From Alteromonas sp. ASW11-130 (GTDB lineage: Bacteria; Pseudomonadota; Gammaproteobacteria; Enterobacterales; Alteromonadaceae): 43,817 nt of DNA. This document shows, one piece after another, positions 1 to 9,869 of the stretch (position 1 is its first letter; each line of letters starts with the position of its first letter). The notes under the pieces were generated by a model. It did no database searches, was not told the DNA's origin, and saw only the letters and a list, made by a program, of their open reading frames with translations. The stretch covers positions 1-43,817 of the forward strand of contig NZ_JAPFRE010000037.1 of assembly GCF_026183735.1 (NCBI RefSeq), given 5' to 3'. The position numbers and the translations under genes were made by a program.

Positions 1-164
1 AAGAGCCCGAATATGCGCATGCAATCTTCCAACTTATATTAAAAATATCCTTGAAATGAACCGGGAGTCCATATATGGTATGACGAGAGATAGTTGCGAG
101 ATGATGGTATGACGTATTTTATGAAAATTCTTCTGAATGAAATAAGGTTAAATAAACATATTAA

Positions 165-1190
165 CTAGCCTTTGGGATCAGGTACTGTCTGTTCTTTCTT
201 AATTAATTCCGATTTCCACCGCTGCTGAGCGACGTGGGTTTTAACCAGCTCGATACATTCATTGATTATAAGTAGGACTTCTTTGTCCAATTCATCGGCG
301 GTGGGGGTATATTCTTCCAGTCCGGCGTTGATAAAGCCATCTACGCGTTCTGCATCCAAATCTGATAACAAGTTAACCAGTGATTGGGTAACGATATCAG
401 TTACAGCTTGTTCCAAGGTTTTCTCAATCGTTTTGCCTACCACCGGAACGTATGTGAGTGTACTGACCTGAGGGTTTGTTTTTACTGCTTTACCTACGCT
501 TTTACTAACGTGTTGGCGAATTGCCTCACCATTGTGTCCATGTTGAATAGTATTGCCTAAATGATTTAATACACCCGCTAACCATTGGGTTAAAACAGGG
601 CGGCGTGGGGCAAGCACGTGTCTGCCAATGTCTTCTACCAATGGCGAGCCAGCGGCAATATCTTTTTGTGCATCTGTAAGTACTTTCACTACGATGCGGT
701 CAGAAAGCTCTTCCACAAACACATCATAGTAAAATGTAAAAAACCGAAAGATAGCGGTATGATTTAAGTCGATAATTTCGTACTTATGCAACCTGTGTAA
801 AATAGAAAAAATTCGCAGAAAACGGAATATACGGGTGGCACCAAATGGAATAAGCCCGACCAGATCATACCAATGTAAAAAGGGGTAAAAGTACCAACGC
901 AAGTGCTCCTTACGAACCACCGACACTATCCAGCGAAAACAAAACTCAACAAAAAAAATGCTGATAAAAACTAAGTCCACCAGAATAAAGTTGCGGTGAA
1001 CTGGCGCGTAAGCGGCCTCGAATCCGGGGAAAAAGTTCTCTAGTTGCTGATTAACAAACTCTGTTCCGTAAAGCCCATCAAACAGCAACCATATCAGGTT
1101 GATCGTTAACAACCCGAGCATGACAAAGTCGAGGATAAACCAAGGTGTTTCGTGACTATTCCGTAAGTTGGCCCAGTTTATCCTTAGCAT
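165..1190 (-). CDS. Voltage-sensor-domain membrane protein (ion transporter-like) without a visible pore
   Basis: 341 aa. The N-terminal ~140 residues carry four hydrophobic segments that resemble S1-S4 of a voltage-gated channel. S1 is about 21-41. S2 is about 70-92 and contains FFVEFCFRW, the usual acidic-plus-arginine pattern. S3 is about 105-116 with WYDL. S4 is about 118-136, with Arg/Lys spaced roughly every third residue (RIFRFLRIFSILHRLHK). No S5-pore-S6 follows; the remaining ~200 residues are soluble and mostly helical. Relatives are usually annotated simply as ion transporters. It ends the minus-strand run behind mltD, starting 7 bp after the mltD stop, so the two are probably co-transcribed. 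The sensor fold is well supported by pattern; an actual transport function is not. Confidence 0.75.
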   Translation of the reverse strand: MLRINWANLRNSHETPWFILDFVMLGLLTINLIWLLFDGLYGTEFVNQQLENFFPGFEAAYAPVHRNFILVDLVFISIFFVEFCFRWIVSVVRKEHLRWYFYPFLHWYDLVGLIPFGATRIFRFLRIFSILHRLHKYEIIDLNHTAIFRFFTFYYDVFVEELSDRIVVKVLTDAQKDIAAGSPLVEDIGRHVLAPRRPVLTQWLAGVLNHLGNTIQHGHNGEAIRQHVSKSVGKAVKTNPQVSTLTYVPVVGKTIEKTLEQAVTDIVTQSLVNLLSDLDAERVDGFINAGLEEYTPTADELDKEVLLIINECIELVKTHVAQQRWKSELIKKEQTVPDPKG

Positions 1191-1197
1191 TGTGCTC

Positions 1198-2877
1198 CTA
1201 GCTTACATTTTTTAATCGGGTTACATCGACATGCAACGTTAGCTTTTGACCAGGTTGCAAATAACGACTTTTTTGTAAATCGTTCCATTTGCGAATGTCA
1301 TTTATTTTAATATTAAATTTTGATGCGATACGCGAAAGCGAGTCACCCTTTCTGACGGTGTAGGTAAGCTTTTTCATTATTGCATCGCTTTGCGAGCCGT
1401 CATCATCAAGCCAAATAGCGAGCGACATGCCGGGACGCAAGGTGTCGATTGGGGCCATACCATTCCATTTGGCTAGCTTTTGGGGACTGACTTTATATTT
1501 ACGCCCAATATCCCATAAGGTGTCACCTGACTGCACCGTATAGGTGAACTTGCGATCCGCACGCTTTCTATTTTGCGTGGTGGCCAGACGTTGCTCATTA
1601 GAGAGCGTATAGGCTGATAACTCTTTCAGCGCTACAGGCACCAGTAAGTGATCACCTGAACGGATAATATTGGAAGATAAATTATTTACTTGTTTAATAA
1701 TCTGCGCGGTGGTGTGATATTGATGAGCCAGTTTGAGTAAGCTATCGCCTCTTTCTACGCGATGACGAACCCAATTAAGACGTTCAGTTTGGTCAATTGC
1801 ATCCAGTTTCTGCGAAAAGCTGTCTGCAATTTCCAACGGCAATACAAGGTAGTGGGGACCATCAGGGTCGGTCGCCCAACGGTTGAAGCCGGGATTTAAC
1901 GCCTGTAATGCTTCTAAATCCATTTCGGCCAAATCCGCCGCAAATGCTAAATCGACCTGGGACCCAATTTCTACTACATCAATTACCGCTACATTTTCGA
2001 CTTTAGGCCAGGTGAAATCGTACTTATCTTTCTTTTTAAGTATATCTGCAAGGGCGAGCAGCTTAGGTACATATGCACGGGTTTCTCGCGGTAAGTTTAG
2101 TGACCAGAAATCAGTAGGTTTGCCCGCTTTAATATTACGTTTAATGGCGCGCTTGACTCGGCCTTCCCCGCTGTTATAAGCCGCTAAAGCATGTAACCAG
2201 TTGCCATCAAACAAATTGTGTAAATATTCCAAGTAGTCCAGGGCGCCTTGGGTAGAGGCGATAACATCCCGACGCCCGTCATACCACCATGATTGATGAA
2301 TTCCGAAGCGTTTTGCTGTACTGGGAATAAACTGCCACATACCTGCCGCTCTGCCATGGCTGTAAGCGAAAGGGTCGAATGCGCTCTCCACGATTGGAAG
2401 TAACGCCAGCTCTAGCGGCATATTGCGACTTTCAATTTCCTGCGCAATAAAGTAAAGAAATGGGCGCGCACGATTCGTTACACGTGACATATATTCAGGA
2501 TGTTTTAAATACCAATTGCGCTGAACCTTAACCCGCTTATTTTCTGGTATCGCAAACGTTAATTGGTTACCTATGCGCTGCCACACGTCGGTTACCACTA
2601 CTGCCTCTGGCTCCGCGGATTTTGCTTCAGGCTGGCTAGTTGTCTTAATTTCCAGCGCAATCTCTTGTTGAGGGTGAATAACCTCGATAACGCCGTCATT
2701 TGCTACGGCGCAATCTTCCGCTTCAGAAATAGAGGTATTGGCTACTTCACAGGCCGCAAGCCTGGTTTGATGATCGTTTTTGATCGGGTGAGTTTCCACT
2801 ACTTCTGTTGATGCGCAAGCTCCTAACAATAATGTAGAAACTAACGCTGAGAGTAGGGTGAACTGGCTTTTCAACAT
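1198..2877 (-). CDS. mltD: Membrane-bound lytic murein transglycosylase D (lipoprotein, three LysM)
   Basis: 559 aa from the ATG at 2875-2877. This start is chosen because it yields a lipoprotein signal peptide with lipobox LLGAC (Cys21). A longer in-frame start at 2982 would add 35 residues without signal character and overlap gloB. The enzyme cleaves peptidoglycan glycan strands, forming 1,6-anhydromuropeptides, at the outer membrane. The SLT catalytic domain lies around residues 125-250, with the catalytic Glu in IVESAF (about 161) followed by AGMWQFIPSTAKRFG. Three C-terminal LysM modules follow (beginning near RHRVERGDSL, YTVQSGDTLW and YTVRKGDSLS) for peptidoglycan binding. In E. coli mltD also neighbours gloB. 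Here both are on the same strand, 64 bp apart. Confidence 0.95.
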   Translation of the reverse strand: MLKSQFTLLSALVSTLLLGACASTEVVETHPIKNDHQTRLAACEVANTSISEAEDCAVANDGVIEVIHPQQEIALEIKTTSQPEAKSAEPEAVVVTDVWQRIGNQLTFAIPENKRVKVQRNWYLKHPEYMSRVTNRARPFLYFIAQEIESRNMPLELALLPIVESAFDPFAYSHGRAAGMWQFIPSTAKRFGIHQSWWYDGRRDVIASTQGALDYLEYLHNLFDGNWLHALAAYNSGEGRVKRAIKRNIKAGKPTDFWSLNLPRETRAYVPKLLALADILKKKDKYDFTWPKVENVAVIDVVEIGSQVDLAFAADLAEMDLEALQALNPGFNRWATDPDGPHYLVLPLEIADSFSQKLDAIDQTERLNWVRHRVERGDSLLKLAHQYHTTAQIIKQVNNLSSNIIRSGDHLLVPVALKELSAYTLSNEQRLATTQNRKRADRKFTYTVQSGDTLWDIGRKYKVSPQKLAKWNGMAPIDTLRPGMSLAIWLDDDGSQSDAIMKKLTYTVRKGDSLSRIASKFNIKINDIRKWNDLQKSRYLQPGQKLTLHVDVTRLKNVS

Positions 2878-2941
2878 GACAATAACGCCCCGTACTGATA
2901 CTGCAGAGGAGGTATTGTACGTATTAGCGCCCAAAATTGCA

Positions 2942-3733
2942 TCAAAACTTATCTTTCCATTGGCGTAAAGAGGCAAACACATCTACTTCATCACGTAATT
3001 TGTGCTCACTATTTGCTTGTACAGACGAGCGGACTTCTTCATGGTGGCAACGTAAAAACGGATTTACCGCTTTTTGTGTAGCAATATCAGAAGGTAAGGT
3101 GGTTTTATCTTGTTGGCGTTGTTGCTTGGCCCAATTTTCATACTCCTGTAAAGCCTGATTATTTGGCTCAACGCCCTTAGCAAACGAAATATTTGCTAAC
3201 GTGTATTCGTGCCCACAATATACTTTGGTATGGTCAGGTAAACGTTTTAACTTGCTTAACGAATGCACCATTTGGGCTGGAGAACCTTCAAATAGCCTTC
3301 CACAACCAGCTGCAAACAGCGTATCGCCACAGAAAATAGCGTCATGGCCATAAAATGCTATGTGATCAAGCGTATGGCCGGGTATTTCTAATACAGTGAA
3401 GTCGCAATTGATGATCGGCAAATGTACGGCATCACCTTGCGTAACGCTTTTAGTGATACCCCGTATATGATTACCTCTGGGGCCAATAACAGGTATGTCC
3501 GGGCGGGTAGAGGTTAACCGAGTAATGCCTCCGGTATGATCATGGTGATGATGGGTAATTAAAATTCCCGCCAACTTCAGATTGTGGTCTTTCAGATACG
3601 CCAGAACAGGCTCAGCATCTCCTGGGTCTACCACCACTGCATCCGTGGTATTACGTAAGCACCAGATATAGTTATCTGTAAAAGCGGGAATAGGTGTAAC
3701 GCTGACATTGCTAGGTAAACTTGTTGTGGACAT
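2942..3733 (-). CDS. gloB: Hydroxyacylglutathione hydrolase (glyoxalase II)
   Basis: 263 aa, the usual length for bacterial glyoxalase II. It hydrolyses S-D-lactoylglutathione to D-lactate and glutathione, the second step of methylglyoxal detoxification in the cytosol. The metallo-beta-lactamase metal-binding motif THHHHDHTGG is at about residues 58-67. Further metal ligands lie in IPGHTLDHIAF and in FCGDTLFAAGCGRLFEG. The C-terminal helical domain contains CGHEYTLANI, with the usual substrate-binding residues. The gene lies upstream of mltD on the same strand and is divergent from a YafS-like methyltransferase, as gloB and yafS are in enterobacteria. Confidence 0.96.
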   Translation of the reverse strand: MSTTSLPSNVSVTPIPAFTDNYIWCLRNTTDAVVVDPGDAEPVLAYLKDHNLKLAGILITHHHHDHTGGITRLTSTRPDIPVIGPRGNHIRGITKSVTQGDAVHLPIINCDFTVLEIPGHTLDHIAFYGHDAIFCGDTLFAAGCGRLFEGSPAQMVHSLSKLKRLPDHTKVYCGHEYTLANISFAKGVEPNNQALQEYENWAKQQRQQDKTTLPSDIATQKAVNPFLRCHHEEVRSSVQANSEHKLRDEVDVFASLRQWKDKF

Positions 3734-3819
3734 AAGCCCCCGCTTGAGAAAACAAAATTATAAGATACTATAGGAAGTTCATAGCCGCAGTGCAATAGAA
3801 TGGATCAGCCACTATTTTA

Positions 3820-4584
3820 ATGAAATCAGCTTTTCAAAAGCGAGAACCTCGCTATCCTGAAAGATGGGAGTTACTTCCAGCAGGGGATATAATCAAGCAA
3901 GCTGTACAAGATGTTTGCGATGACTATGGTCAACGAATATTTGGCTATCATTTTGTTAAGCTAGGCAATCTAAGTTCGCAGATAACATTGTCTAAATGCC
4001 CTATTTCCCACCAGATTAATCAAACCGCAAGCTCGTACTCCTGGTCTGGGCTAGTCGGAAAGTCTCACCAGTTACCTTACTCTGAAAACAGTGTAGATGG
4101 TTTCTTGTTAGCTAATGAGCTTGATTTTGCCCAGGATCCGCATCAAATTTTACGTGAAGTCGACAGGGTTATTACGCAGAGCGGGTATGTCATTATTAGT
4201 GGCTTCAACCCGTTAAGTCTTACAGGAATTGGAAAATATTTGCCGTTCAAACGAGGGAATATACTGCACGATGCTCGCTTTTTTACCAGTTCACGTATCA
4301 AAGATTGGCTACAACTTTTGGGTTTTGAAATTATAGAACAAAGACAAGTGCTGTTTTCCATGCTGTTTTTTAACTACAGTCGAAAGCATCCGTCAAAGTT
4401 ACAAAAGTGGTTAAGTGATTATTGCCCATGGTGTAGCTCGGTATATATTATTCTGGCGAAAAAGCGTGTTTATCCAATGACTACAATCAGACCGAAATGG
4501 AAATTACAGCCGCAATTCAATCCTGTTGGGGCAAGTATGCGTGAAGGTTCTTTTTCTTCCGTAGTAAAACCAGAGTGCGACTAA
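3820..4584 (+). CDS. YafS-like class I SAM-dependent methyltransferase
   Basis: 254 aa. The middle resembles the Methyltransf_11 fold: LPYSENSVDGFLLANELDF, then DPHQILREVDRVITQSGYV and ISGFNPLS, which are the post-I, motif II and motif III regions of YafS-type proteins. The glycine-rich motif I is degenerate (FVKLGNLSSQ instead of the usual GxGxG), so SAM binding may be altered or lost. The gene is divergent from gloB, the conserved enterobacterial position of yafS. The rnhA and dnaQ genes that usually follow in E. coli are absent. No substrate is established for the family. An arrangement of helices near the C-terminus ends in a basic tail. Confidence 0.75.
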   Translation: MKSAFQKREPRYPERWELLPAGDIIKQAVQDVCDDYGQRIFGYHFVKLGNLSSQITLSKCPISHQINQTASSYSWSGLVGKSHQLPYSENSVDGFLLANELDFAQDPHQILREVDRVITQSGYVIISGFNPLSLTGIGKYLPFKRGNILHDARFFTSSRIKDWLQLLGFEIIEQRQVLFSMLFFNYSRKHPSKLQKWLSDYCPWCSSVYIILAKKRVYPMTTIRPKWKLQPQFNPVGASMREGSFSSVVKPECD

Positions 4585-4677
4585 CTCGAGAATGAATACG
4601 TTTTCACTTAATTTCTTCATTTTACATGTTAGTATTTTTACGCGTATACAATTGAAACCATAGGGTAGGTAAAACGA

Positions 4678-5328
4678 TTGCGTAGCTTCACCAATCTTAA
4701 AGGACTACTACTATTAATATGGATAATAATCTTATCGGGCTGCACAGGCCGAGATTATCAAAAGAATTATGAACTTGCTCAGTACTGTACTGATAAGTTT
4801 GAGAAAAATCATCGCTCATATGTCGGGCCAGGTTACCGCTATGACTATGACATTGGTTCGATACAGTCTAATTGTATTAAGCGGAGGGGGATTAAGCAAT
4901 TTTACCAGCTGATCTACCTTCCACAAGGAACGCAGCAAATTTCTATCTGGTCCCATCCTAACTTATCCCTTAAGGTAAAAAGCTTTTTTTTACCGCAACT
5001 ATTAATTTTAAAAGACGGTGAATGGGTTGAGTTACCCCATAGCAAAGAGGTTAAAGGTAGTGAGTTCGCGACGAAAGTTTATTATATCTATCACTACGAT
5101 TTACGTGATGTAGATGTAAGAAAGGTAGTAGTCACCACTTCACCGAAAAATTACGGCCATCTGTTTGAGTATGAACATTTGAATAGTTACGACCTTACCA
5201 CTATTCACCGGTACAAGATGCCGTTTGCCAAAGGGGCCAAAATAGACTTCTCTGCGTTACAGGAATGGCAATTTGGTGATGAAGAATCAGAAGACGCGGA
5301 AAAAGAGGTATTAGCTGAGAAAAGGTAG
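4678..5328 (+). CDS. Putative lipoprotein of unknown function
   Basis: 216 aa from a TTG start preceded by AGGGTAGGT about 10 bases upstream. No in-frame ATG would preserve the signal peptide. Residues 1-22 form a lipoprotein signal with lipobox ILSGC (Cys22). The mature part has no family I recognise. It is rich in Tyr and beta-prone segments and contains three cysteines in the first 70 mature residues, consistent with a periplasm-facing soluble domain. The C-terminus is acidic (DEESEDAEKE). It follows the methyltransferase by ~95 bp and converges on metG with 29 bp between stops. Lipidation is well supported; function is unknown. Confidence 0.7.
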   Translation: MRSFTNLKGLLLLIWIIILSGCTGRDYQKNYELAQYCTDKFEKNHRSYVGPGYRYDYDIGSIQSNCIKRRGIKQFYQLIYLPQGTQQISIWSHPNLSLKVKSFFLPQLLILKDGEWVELPHSKEVKGSEFATKVYYIYHYDLRDVDVRKVVVTTSPKNYGHLFEYEHLNSYDLTTIHRYKMPFAKGAKIDFSALQEWQFGDEESEDAEKEVLAEKR

Positions 5329-5357
5329 CGGGCATAATGCCAGCCACCTTAGTCTGG

Positions 5358-7418
5358 CTATTTCACTCGCATACCAGGGCGTGCGCCTTCGTGAGGCTCT
5401 AGAATATATAAGTCTTTCCCACCTGGACCAGCCGCTAGAACCATACCCTCTGACATCCCAAAACGCATCTTTCTAGGTGCAAGATTGGCCACCATCACCG
5501 TATGCTTGCCAATTAAATCTTCAGGCGCATATGCAGACTTGATTCCGGCAAAAACTTGACGGGTTTCGCCACCCAGATCCAATTCAAGGCGTAACAGCTT
5601 ATCGGCTTTTTCGACATGTTCAGCGTGCGCAATGAGGGCGATACGAAAATCAACTTTGGCAAAATCATCAAAGGTAATTTCTTCGCTGATAGGATCTTTG
5701 GCTAACGGGCTCTCAGGGTCAACTTTAGGAGTGGATGTCGCTTTTAAATTTTCTTTTGATGCTTCAACCATAGCGTCAATTTTATCCTTATCTACGCGCT
5801 GCATTAGCGCCTTAAATTTGTTAATCGGATGACCTTTAAGAGGCGTTTGCGTACCAGCCCAGGTCAATCTATCGTTCAAAAAAGCTTCTGCGTCAGTGGC
5901 CAGTGCGGGCACGATAGGTTGTAAATAAGTGACTAACACGCGGAACATATTGATACCCAGTGAGCACACATCATGAGTAAATTGTTGCTTGCTTTCGTCT
6001 TTAATGGTTACCCACGGCGCATTCGCATCAATATATTGATTAGCTTTATCTGCCAACGCCATTATTTCACGTACAGCCTGATGGTATTTACGCTTCTCGT
6101 AATGCAAGGCAATCTTGTCGGCAGCCTGACTGAATTCAGCGAATAATGCTGGCTCCAACACGGTATCAGACAGCTTTCCGTCAAAGCGCTTGGTGATAAA
6201 GCTGGCACAACGGCTGGCAATATTCACTACCTTACCGACCAAGTCAGCGTTAACTTTTTGTGCGAAGTCTTCAAAGTTTAAATCGATGTCAGTTACGCCA
6301 TCACTTAACTTGGACGCAAAGTAGTAGCGTAAATATTCAGGATTTAAATGTTCAAGATAAGTGCGGCCCTTGATGAATGTTCCGCGAGATTTAGACATCT
6401 TCGCACCATTTACCGTAACAAACCCGTGGATGTTCACCCCAGTAGGCTTACGATATCCTGCCCCTTCTAGCATGGCCGGCCAGAATAGGCAGTGGAAGTA
6501 AGTAATGTCTTTACCGATAAAGTGGTAAAGCTCTGTATCATGACCCGGGTTCCAGAAGTCGTCAAACGCTATATCGTGTTCATCACAATAATGTTTGAAT
6601 GAAGCCATATAGCCTACTGGCGCGTCTACCCATACATAGAAAAACTTATTGTCGGTGCCGGGTATTTCAAAGCCAAAGTAAGGCGCGTCACGGCTGATAT
6701 CCCATTGTTGCAGGCCAGCTTCAAACCACTCCTGAAGCTTGTTCGCCATTTCTTCCTGCAATGCACCCGAACGGATCCAAGTTTTTAACATGCTTTCAAA
6801 CTGTGGTAAGTCAAAAAAGTAATGTTCTGATTCTTTTAATATTGGCGTTGCACCGGACACAACACTGCGAGGATTAATAACCTCAGTGGGACTGTACGTC
6901 GCTCCACATACATCACAGCTATCGCCGTTTTGATCTTCTGCTTTACAGCTTGGGCACGTGCCTTTAACAAAACGATCCGGTAAAAACATTGCTTTTTCGG
7001 GGTCGAACAATTGATTAATTGTGCGTTTGCTGATGTAACCTGCTTCATCCAATCGCTTATAGATAGTTTCACACAGCTCTTTGTTTTCAGGCGAGTGGGT
7101 GACATAGTAGTTATCATAATGAATGTTAAAATCTTTCAGATCCTGATGGTGCTCTGCTCGCGTTTGTTCCACCATCTGCTCGGGTGTAATACCCAGCTCC
7201 TGTGCTTTTAGCATCACCGGGGTACCATGAGCATCATCCGCACAAACGCTATAGCATTCATTCCCAATTAGACGTTGAAAACGTACCCAGATATCAGTCT
7301 GGATATGTTCGAGAAGATGACCCAAATGAATTGAACCATTAGCATAGGGAAGTGCGCTGGTAACCAGAATTCGGCGCTGGTTCGCAACTGCACTGGATTG
7401 CGTTGTGTTTTCAGACAT
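5358..7418 (-). CDS. metG: Methionyl-tRNA synthetase
   Basis: 686 aa, full length for the long dimeric bacterial form. It charges tRNA-Met with methionine in the cytosol. The HIGH-type motif is HLGH near residue 31. The knuckle region carries the CPSC...CDVC zinc ligands (about 146-161). The KMSKS loop is at about residue 341, and [13 protein letters not shown] marks the catalytic core. The C-terminal ~110 residues form the EMAP/Trbp111-type tRNA-binding domain (VDFRIALI through [10 protein letters not shown]), which mediates dimerisation. The gene is divergent from dcd across a 186-bp intergenic region. An mrp/apbC gene often lies between metG and dcd in gammaproteobacteria and is missing here. 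Confidence 0.98.
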   Translation of the reverse strand: MSENTTQSSAVANQRRILVTSALPYANGSIHLGHLLEHIQTDIWVRFQRLIGNECYSVCADDAHGTPVMLKAQELGITPEQMVEQTRAEHHQDLKDFNIHYDNYYVTHSPENKELCETIYKRLDEAGYISKRTINQLFDPEKAMFLPDRFVKGTCPSCKAEDQNGDSCDVCGATYSPTEVINPRSVVSGATPILKESEHYFFDLPQFESMLKTWIRSGALQEEMANKLQEWFEAGLQQWDISRDAPYFGFEIPGTDNKFFYVWVDAPVGYMASFKHYCDEHDIAFDDFWNPGHDTELYHFIGKDITYFHCLFWPAMLEGAGYRKPTGVNIHGFVTVNGAKMSKSRGTFIKGRTYLEHLNPEYLRYYFASKLSDGVTDIDLNFEDFAQKVNADLVGKVVNIASRCASFITKRFDGKLSDTVLEPALFAEFSQAADKIALHYEKRKYHQAVREIMALADKANQYIDANAPWVTIKDESKQQFTHDVCSLGINMFRVLVTYLQPIVPALATDAEAFLNDRLTWAGTQTPLKGHPINKFKALMQRVDKDKIDAMVEASKENLKATSTPKVDPESPLAKDPISEEITFDDFAKVDFRIALIAHAEHVEKADKLLRLELDLGGETRQVFAGIKSAYAPEDLIGKHTVMVANLAPRKMRFGMSEGMVLAAGPGGKDLYILEPHEGARPGMRVK

Positions 7419-7604
7419 ATGACAAAAGCAAATTAATACGTTAAAAATGGCTGCAAATACTAGCCGAAATGCACTGTTTTTGCATTACGTATTTTGCTTT
7501 AAAGGTGGTTTTTACTTAAATAACGAGACTAGCAGTCAGCTCACATATTGATTGGATGGATATTGTCCTTATAATGAGCCCTCACTTTTATGCAGGAAGC
7601 CATA

Positions 7605-8195
7605 ATGCGTTTGTCAGACAGAGATATTTTTGAATATTTGCAGGTGGGGAAAATCGCCATCAATCCAACTCCTGATTATTCGCAGATCAGCGGCGTGACA
7701 GTAGATATCCGCCTTGGAAATAAATTTCGCGTTTTTGAAGATCACCAGGCTCCCTATATTGATTTAAGTGGCCCCAAAGCTGAAGTGCAAGAAGCGCTTA
7801 ACTCTGTTATGAGTGACGAAATCGAGCTCGCTGACGGAAAAGCATTCTTTTTACATCCCGGTGAACTTGCACTGGCTATCACTCATGAATCAGTTACCTT
7901 ACCAGATAATATCGTCGGCTGGCTGGATGGTCGTTCGTCTTTAGCTCGGTTGGGGTTAATGGTTCACGTTACTGCCCATCGAATCGATCCGGGTTGGTCT
8001 GGCAATATTGTGTTGGAATTCTACAATAGTGGTAAGCTTCCTCTAGCCTTACGTCCTCTAATGAAAATTGGGGCACTAAGCTTCGAAGTGCTGTCCAACC
8101 CAGCTGAAAAGCCTTACAACGCTCGCCTAGATGCTAAATACAAAGGGCAAGCTGGCGCGGATGCGAGCCGTATTTCATCTGACGAACAAAAATAA
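7605..8195 (+). CDS. dcd: dCTP deaminase
   Basis: 196 aa from the ATG at 7605, giving MRLSDRDIF, which matches the family N-terminus. A GCAGGAAG ribosome-binding site sits at the right distance. An upstream in-frame ATG at 7590 would place the SD inside the gene and is less likely. The enzyme deaminates dCTP to dUTP, feeding dUMP and thymidylate synthesis. The signature [20 protein letters not shown] contains the catalytic Glu-region arrangement and nucleotide-binding Arg/Ser residues, followed by [13 protein letters not shown]. The C-terminal [11 protein letters not shown] segment closes over the nucleotide. The symporter gene follows 21 bp downstream on the same strand. Confidence 0.97.
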   Translation: MRLSDRDIFEYLQVGKIAINPTPDYSQISGVTVDIRLGNKFRVFEDHQAPYIDLSGPKAEVQEALNSVMSDEIELADGKAFFLHPGELALAITHESVTLPDNIVGWLDGRSSLARLGLMVHVTAHRIDPGWSGNIVLEFYNSGKLPLALRPLMKIGALSFEVLSNPAEKPYNARLDAKYKGQAGADASRISSDEQK

Positions 8196-8216
8196 TAATA
8201 ACAATGGGAATGGAAT

Positions 8217-9578
8217 ATGAGCAAAAGTAGTATTGTTGTCGTTGCTCTGTTGGTATCGATAGGGGGTGGTGCAGGCTTGTTTTTAGCTCAACAACCAAAA
8301 GATATCGCACTCACCGCGGCGATTACTTTATTCGTTGCTATTCTATGGATTACAGAAGCGTTACCCATACCTGCAACATCCTTAATTCCCTTTGCCGCGT
8401 TTCCGTTAACCGGGGTTTTAACCCATTCTGAGGCAGCCTCTTCCTTAGGGAGCCATGTCATTATTTTATTGATGGGCGCGTTTATGCTGTCTAAGGCGTT
8501 GGAAAAAGCCCATCTTCACCAGCGTTTTGCCGTCTATATGCTGCGGCTAACTGGTTCCGGCAGCGCATTTAAATTGCTAATGGGGTTCATGCTCACCACA
8601 GCTTTGTTAAGTATGTGGATAAGCAACACAGCCACCGTGTTGATGATATTGCCCATGGCCCTAGCCATTATTGAAGCAATGAAAAGTAAACGTTTTGGTA
8701 TTGCACTGATTTTAGGCGTGGCGTATGCAGCTAGTGTAGGTGGAATAGGAACCCCCATTGGGACACCTCCGAATATCATATTCATGAGTGTTTATGAGGA
8801 AACTCAAGGCACGCAATTCAGCTTTATTGAATGGATGAAAACCGGAGTGCCCATCGTATTGTTAGCCTTACCATTTATGGCCCTATGGTTATCCAGAGGA
8901 TTATCGTCGGTAGGTGAAATTGATTTACCTAAACCGGGCACATGGAGCAAAGCGGAAAAACGGGTACTAATGGTGTTTGGTACCGTAGCGCTTGCCTGGG
9001 TTTTTCGTCCATTTTGGACCAATTGGCTAGCGCTTACCACGGTAAGTGACAGTACCATTGCTATTGCAGGCGTGGTAGCAATGTTTCTTATTCACAACGG
9101 AGAAGAAAAGCAGGGCAGGTTACTCGACTGGAAAACGGCGAATGACATTCCATGGGGCATGTTATTATTGTTTGCTGGTGGAATCTGTATAGCCAAAGCA
9201 TTTAAAGCTTCAGGGCTAAGTGTTTTGATGGGTGAATGGCTAACAGGGCTTTCCACATTGCCGATACTTTTTCTTATTCTTTCAATTTGTCTGTTTGTGA
9301 CCTTTCTTACTGAAATTACCTCCAATACGGCAACGGCAACCTTACTTATGCCTATTTTAGCCGCAGCAGCATTGGCGGTAAATGTCGATCCGAAATTGTT
9401 AATGATCCCGGCGGCCATTAGTGCCAGTTGTGCTTTTATGCTACCTGTAGCCACCGCCCCCAACGCGATTGCTTTTGCTACTGAAAAGTTCACCATCAAA
9501 ACGATGGCGCGGGAAGGTATCGTGCTAAATATAATTGTGGCTTGTATCACCACCTTAGTCTGTTATGTAACCCTGTAA
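8217..9578 (+). CDS. DASS (SLC13) family sodium/dicarboxylate or sulfate symporter
   Basis: 453 aa, strongly hydrophobic with about 11-12 transmembrane segments, of the divalent anion:Na+ symporter family. Two SNT motifs mark the sodium- and substrate-binding repeats: WISNTATVLMILP near residue 139, and EITSNTATATLLMP near 365. GTPIGTPPN and LPVATAPNAIAF are the accompanying half-helix hairpins. Such proteins import C4-dicarboxylates, citrate or sulfate with sodium; the substrate cannot be decided from sequence. GNS-like start context with GGGAATGG upstream supports the ATG at 8217. It follows dcd closely, and a long hairpin lies directly downstream. Confidence 0.9.
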   Translation: MSKSSIVVVALLVSIGGGAGLFLAQQPKDIALTAAITLFVAILWITEALPIPATSLIPFAAFPLTGVLTHSEAASSLGSHVIILLMGAFMLSKALEKAHLHQRFAVYMLRLTGSGSAFKLLMGFMLTTALLSMWISNTATVLMILPMALAIIEAMKSKRFGIALILGVAYAASVGGIGTPIGTPPNIIFMSVYEETQGTQFSFIEWMKTGVPIVLLALPFMALWLSRGLSSVGEIDLPKPGTWSKAEKRVLMVFGTVALAWVFRPFWTNWLALTTVSDSTIAIAGVVAMFLIHNGEEKQGRLLDWKTANDIPWGMLLLFAGGICIAKAFKASGLSVLMGEWLTGLSTLPILFLILSICLFVTFLTEITSNTATATLLMPILAAAALAVNVDPKLLMIPAAISASCAFMLPVATAPNAIAFATEKFTIKTMAREGIVLNIIVACITTLVCYVTL

Positions 9579-9589
9579 AACAAACTAAA

Positions 9590-9620
9590 AACCGCTTATT
9601 TGCTCAGCAAATAAGCGGTT
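9590..9620 (+). terminator. Long perfect hairpin after the symporter gene
   Basis: A 14-bp perfect stem (AACCGCTTATTTGC pairing with its complement) with a three-base TCA loop lies 12 bp after the symporter stop. It lacks a strong T-tract on the plus strand (only TT follows), so it may be a weak intrinsic terminator or an mRNA 3' stabilising structure. Four A bases precede it, which would serve as a short U-tract on the minus strand. Confidence 0.6.
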
Positions 9621-9644
9621 ATGGCACCAATGTAACAAATCTCG

Positions 9645-9672
9645 TTGCAATGTAATAAAAAATAAGTACACT
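9645..9672 (+). promoter_or_regulatory. Predicted sigma-70 promoter of tRNA-Pro
   Basis: TTGCAA (9645-9650) and TACACT (9667-9672) are separated by 16 bp. They are followed by a GC-rich discriminator (GTCCGCTC) typical of stable-RNA promoters, placing the transcription start about 10 bases before the mature tRNA 5' end. Confidence 0.6.
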
Positions 9673-9688
9673 TGTCCGCTCTTTCGGT

Positions 9689-9765
9689 CGGTGTGTAGCG
9701 CAGCCTGGTAGCGCACTGTCATGGGGTGTCAGGGGTCGGAGGTTCAAATCCTCTCACACCGACCA
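9689..9765 (+). tRNA. proL: tRNA-Pro (anticodon GGG)
   Basis: 77 nt with an encoded CCA end. The acceptor stem is CGGTGTG pairing with CACACCG. The T-arm is GGAGG-TTCAAAT-CCTCT, and the D-arm contains AGCCTGGTAGC. The anticodon loop ATGGGGT gives GGG at positions 34-36, decoding CCC/CCU. A T-T mismatch in the anticodon stem is also present in E. coli proL, so it is a family trait rather than decay. It stands alone, downstream of the symporter gene and immediately before an accessory region. Confidence 0.97.
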
Positions 9766-9869
9766 ATCTCTCCTTTTCAATGATTTACCCCAATCGTTGG
9801 TTCTTCCGCCATAAATGGTGGGCACGTATTCCTATTCAACGATCAATTACCCTTTCCCTAGCGATATGG

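Noticed and set aside
2878..2982. N-terminal extension of mltD from the ATG at 2982
   Set aside because: It would bury the lipoprotein signal peptide internally and overlap gloB; the ATG at 2877 gives a proper lipobox.
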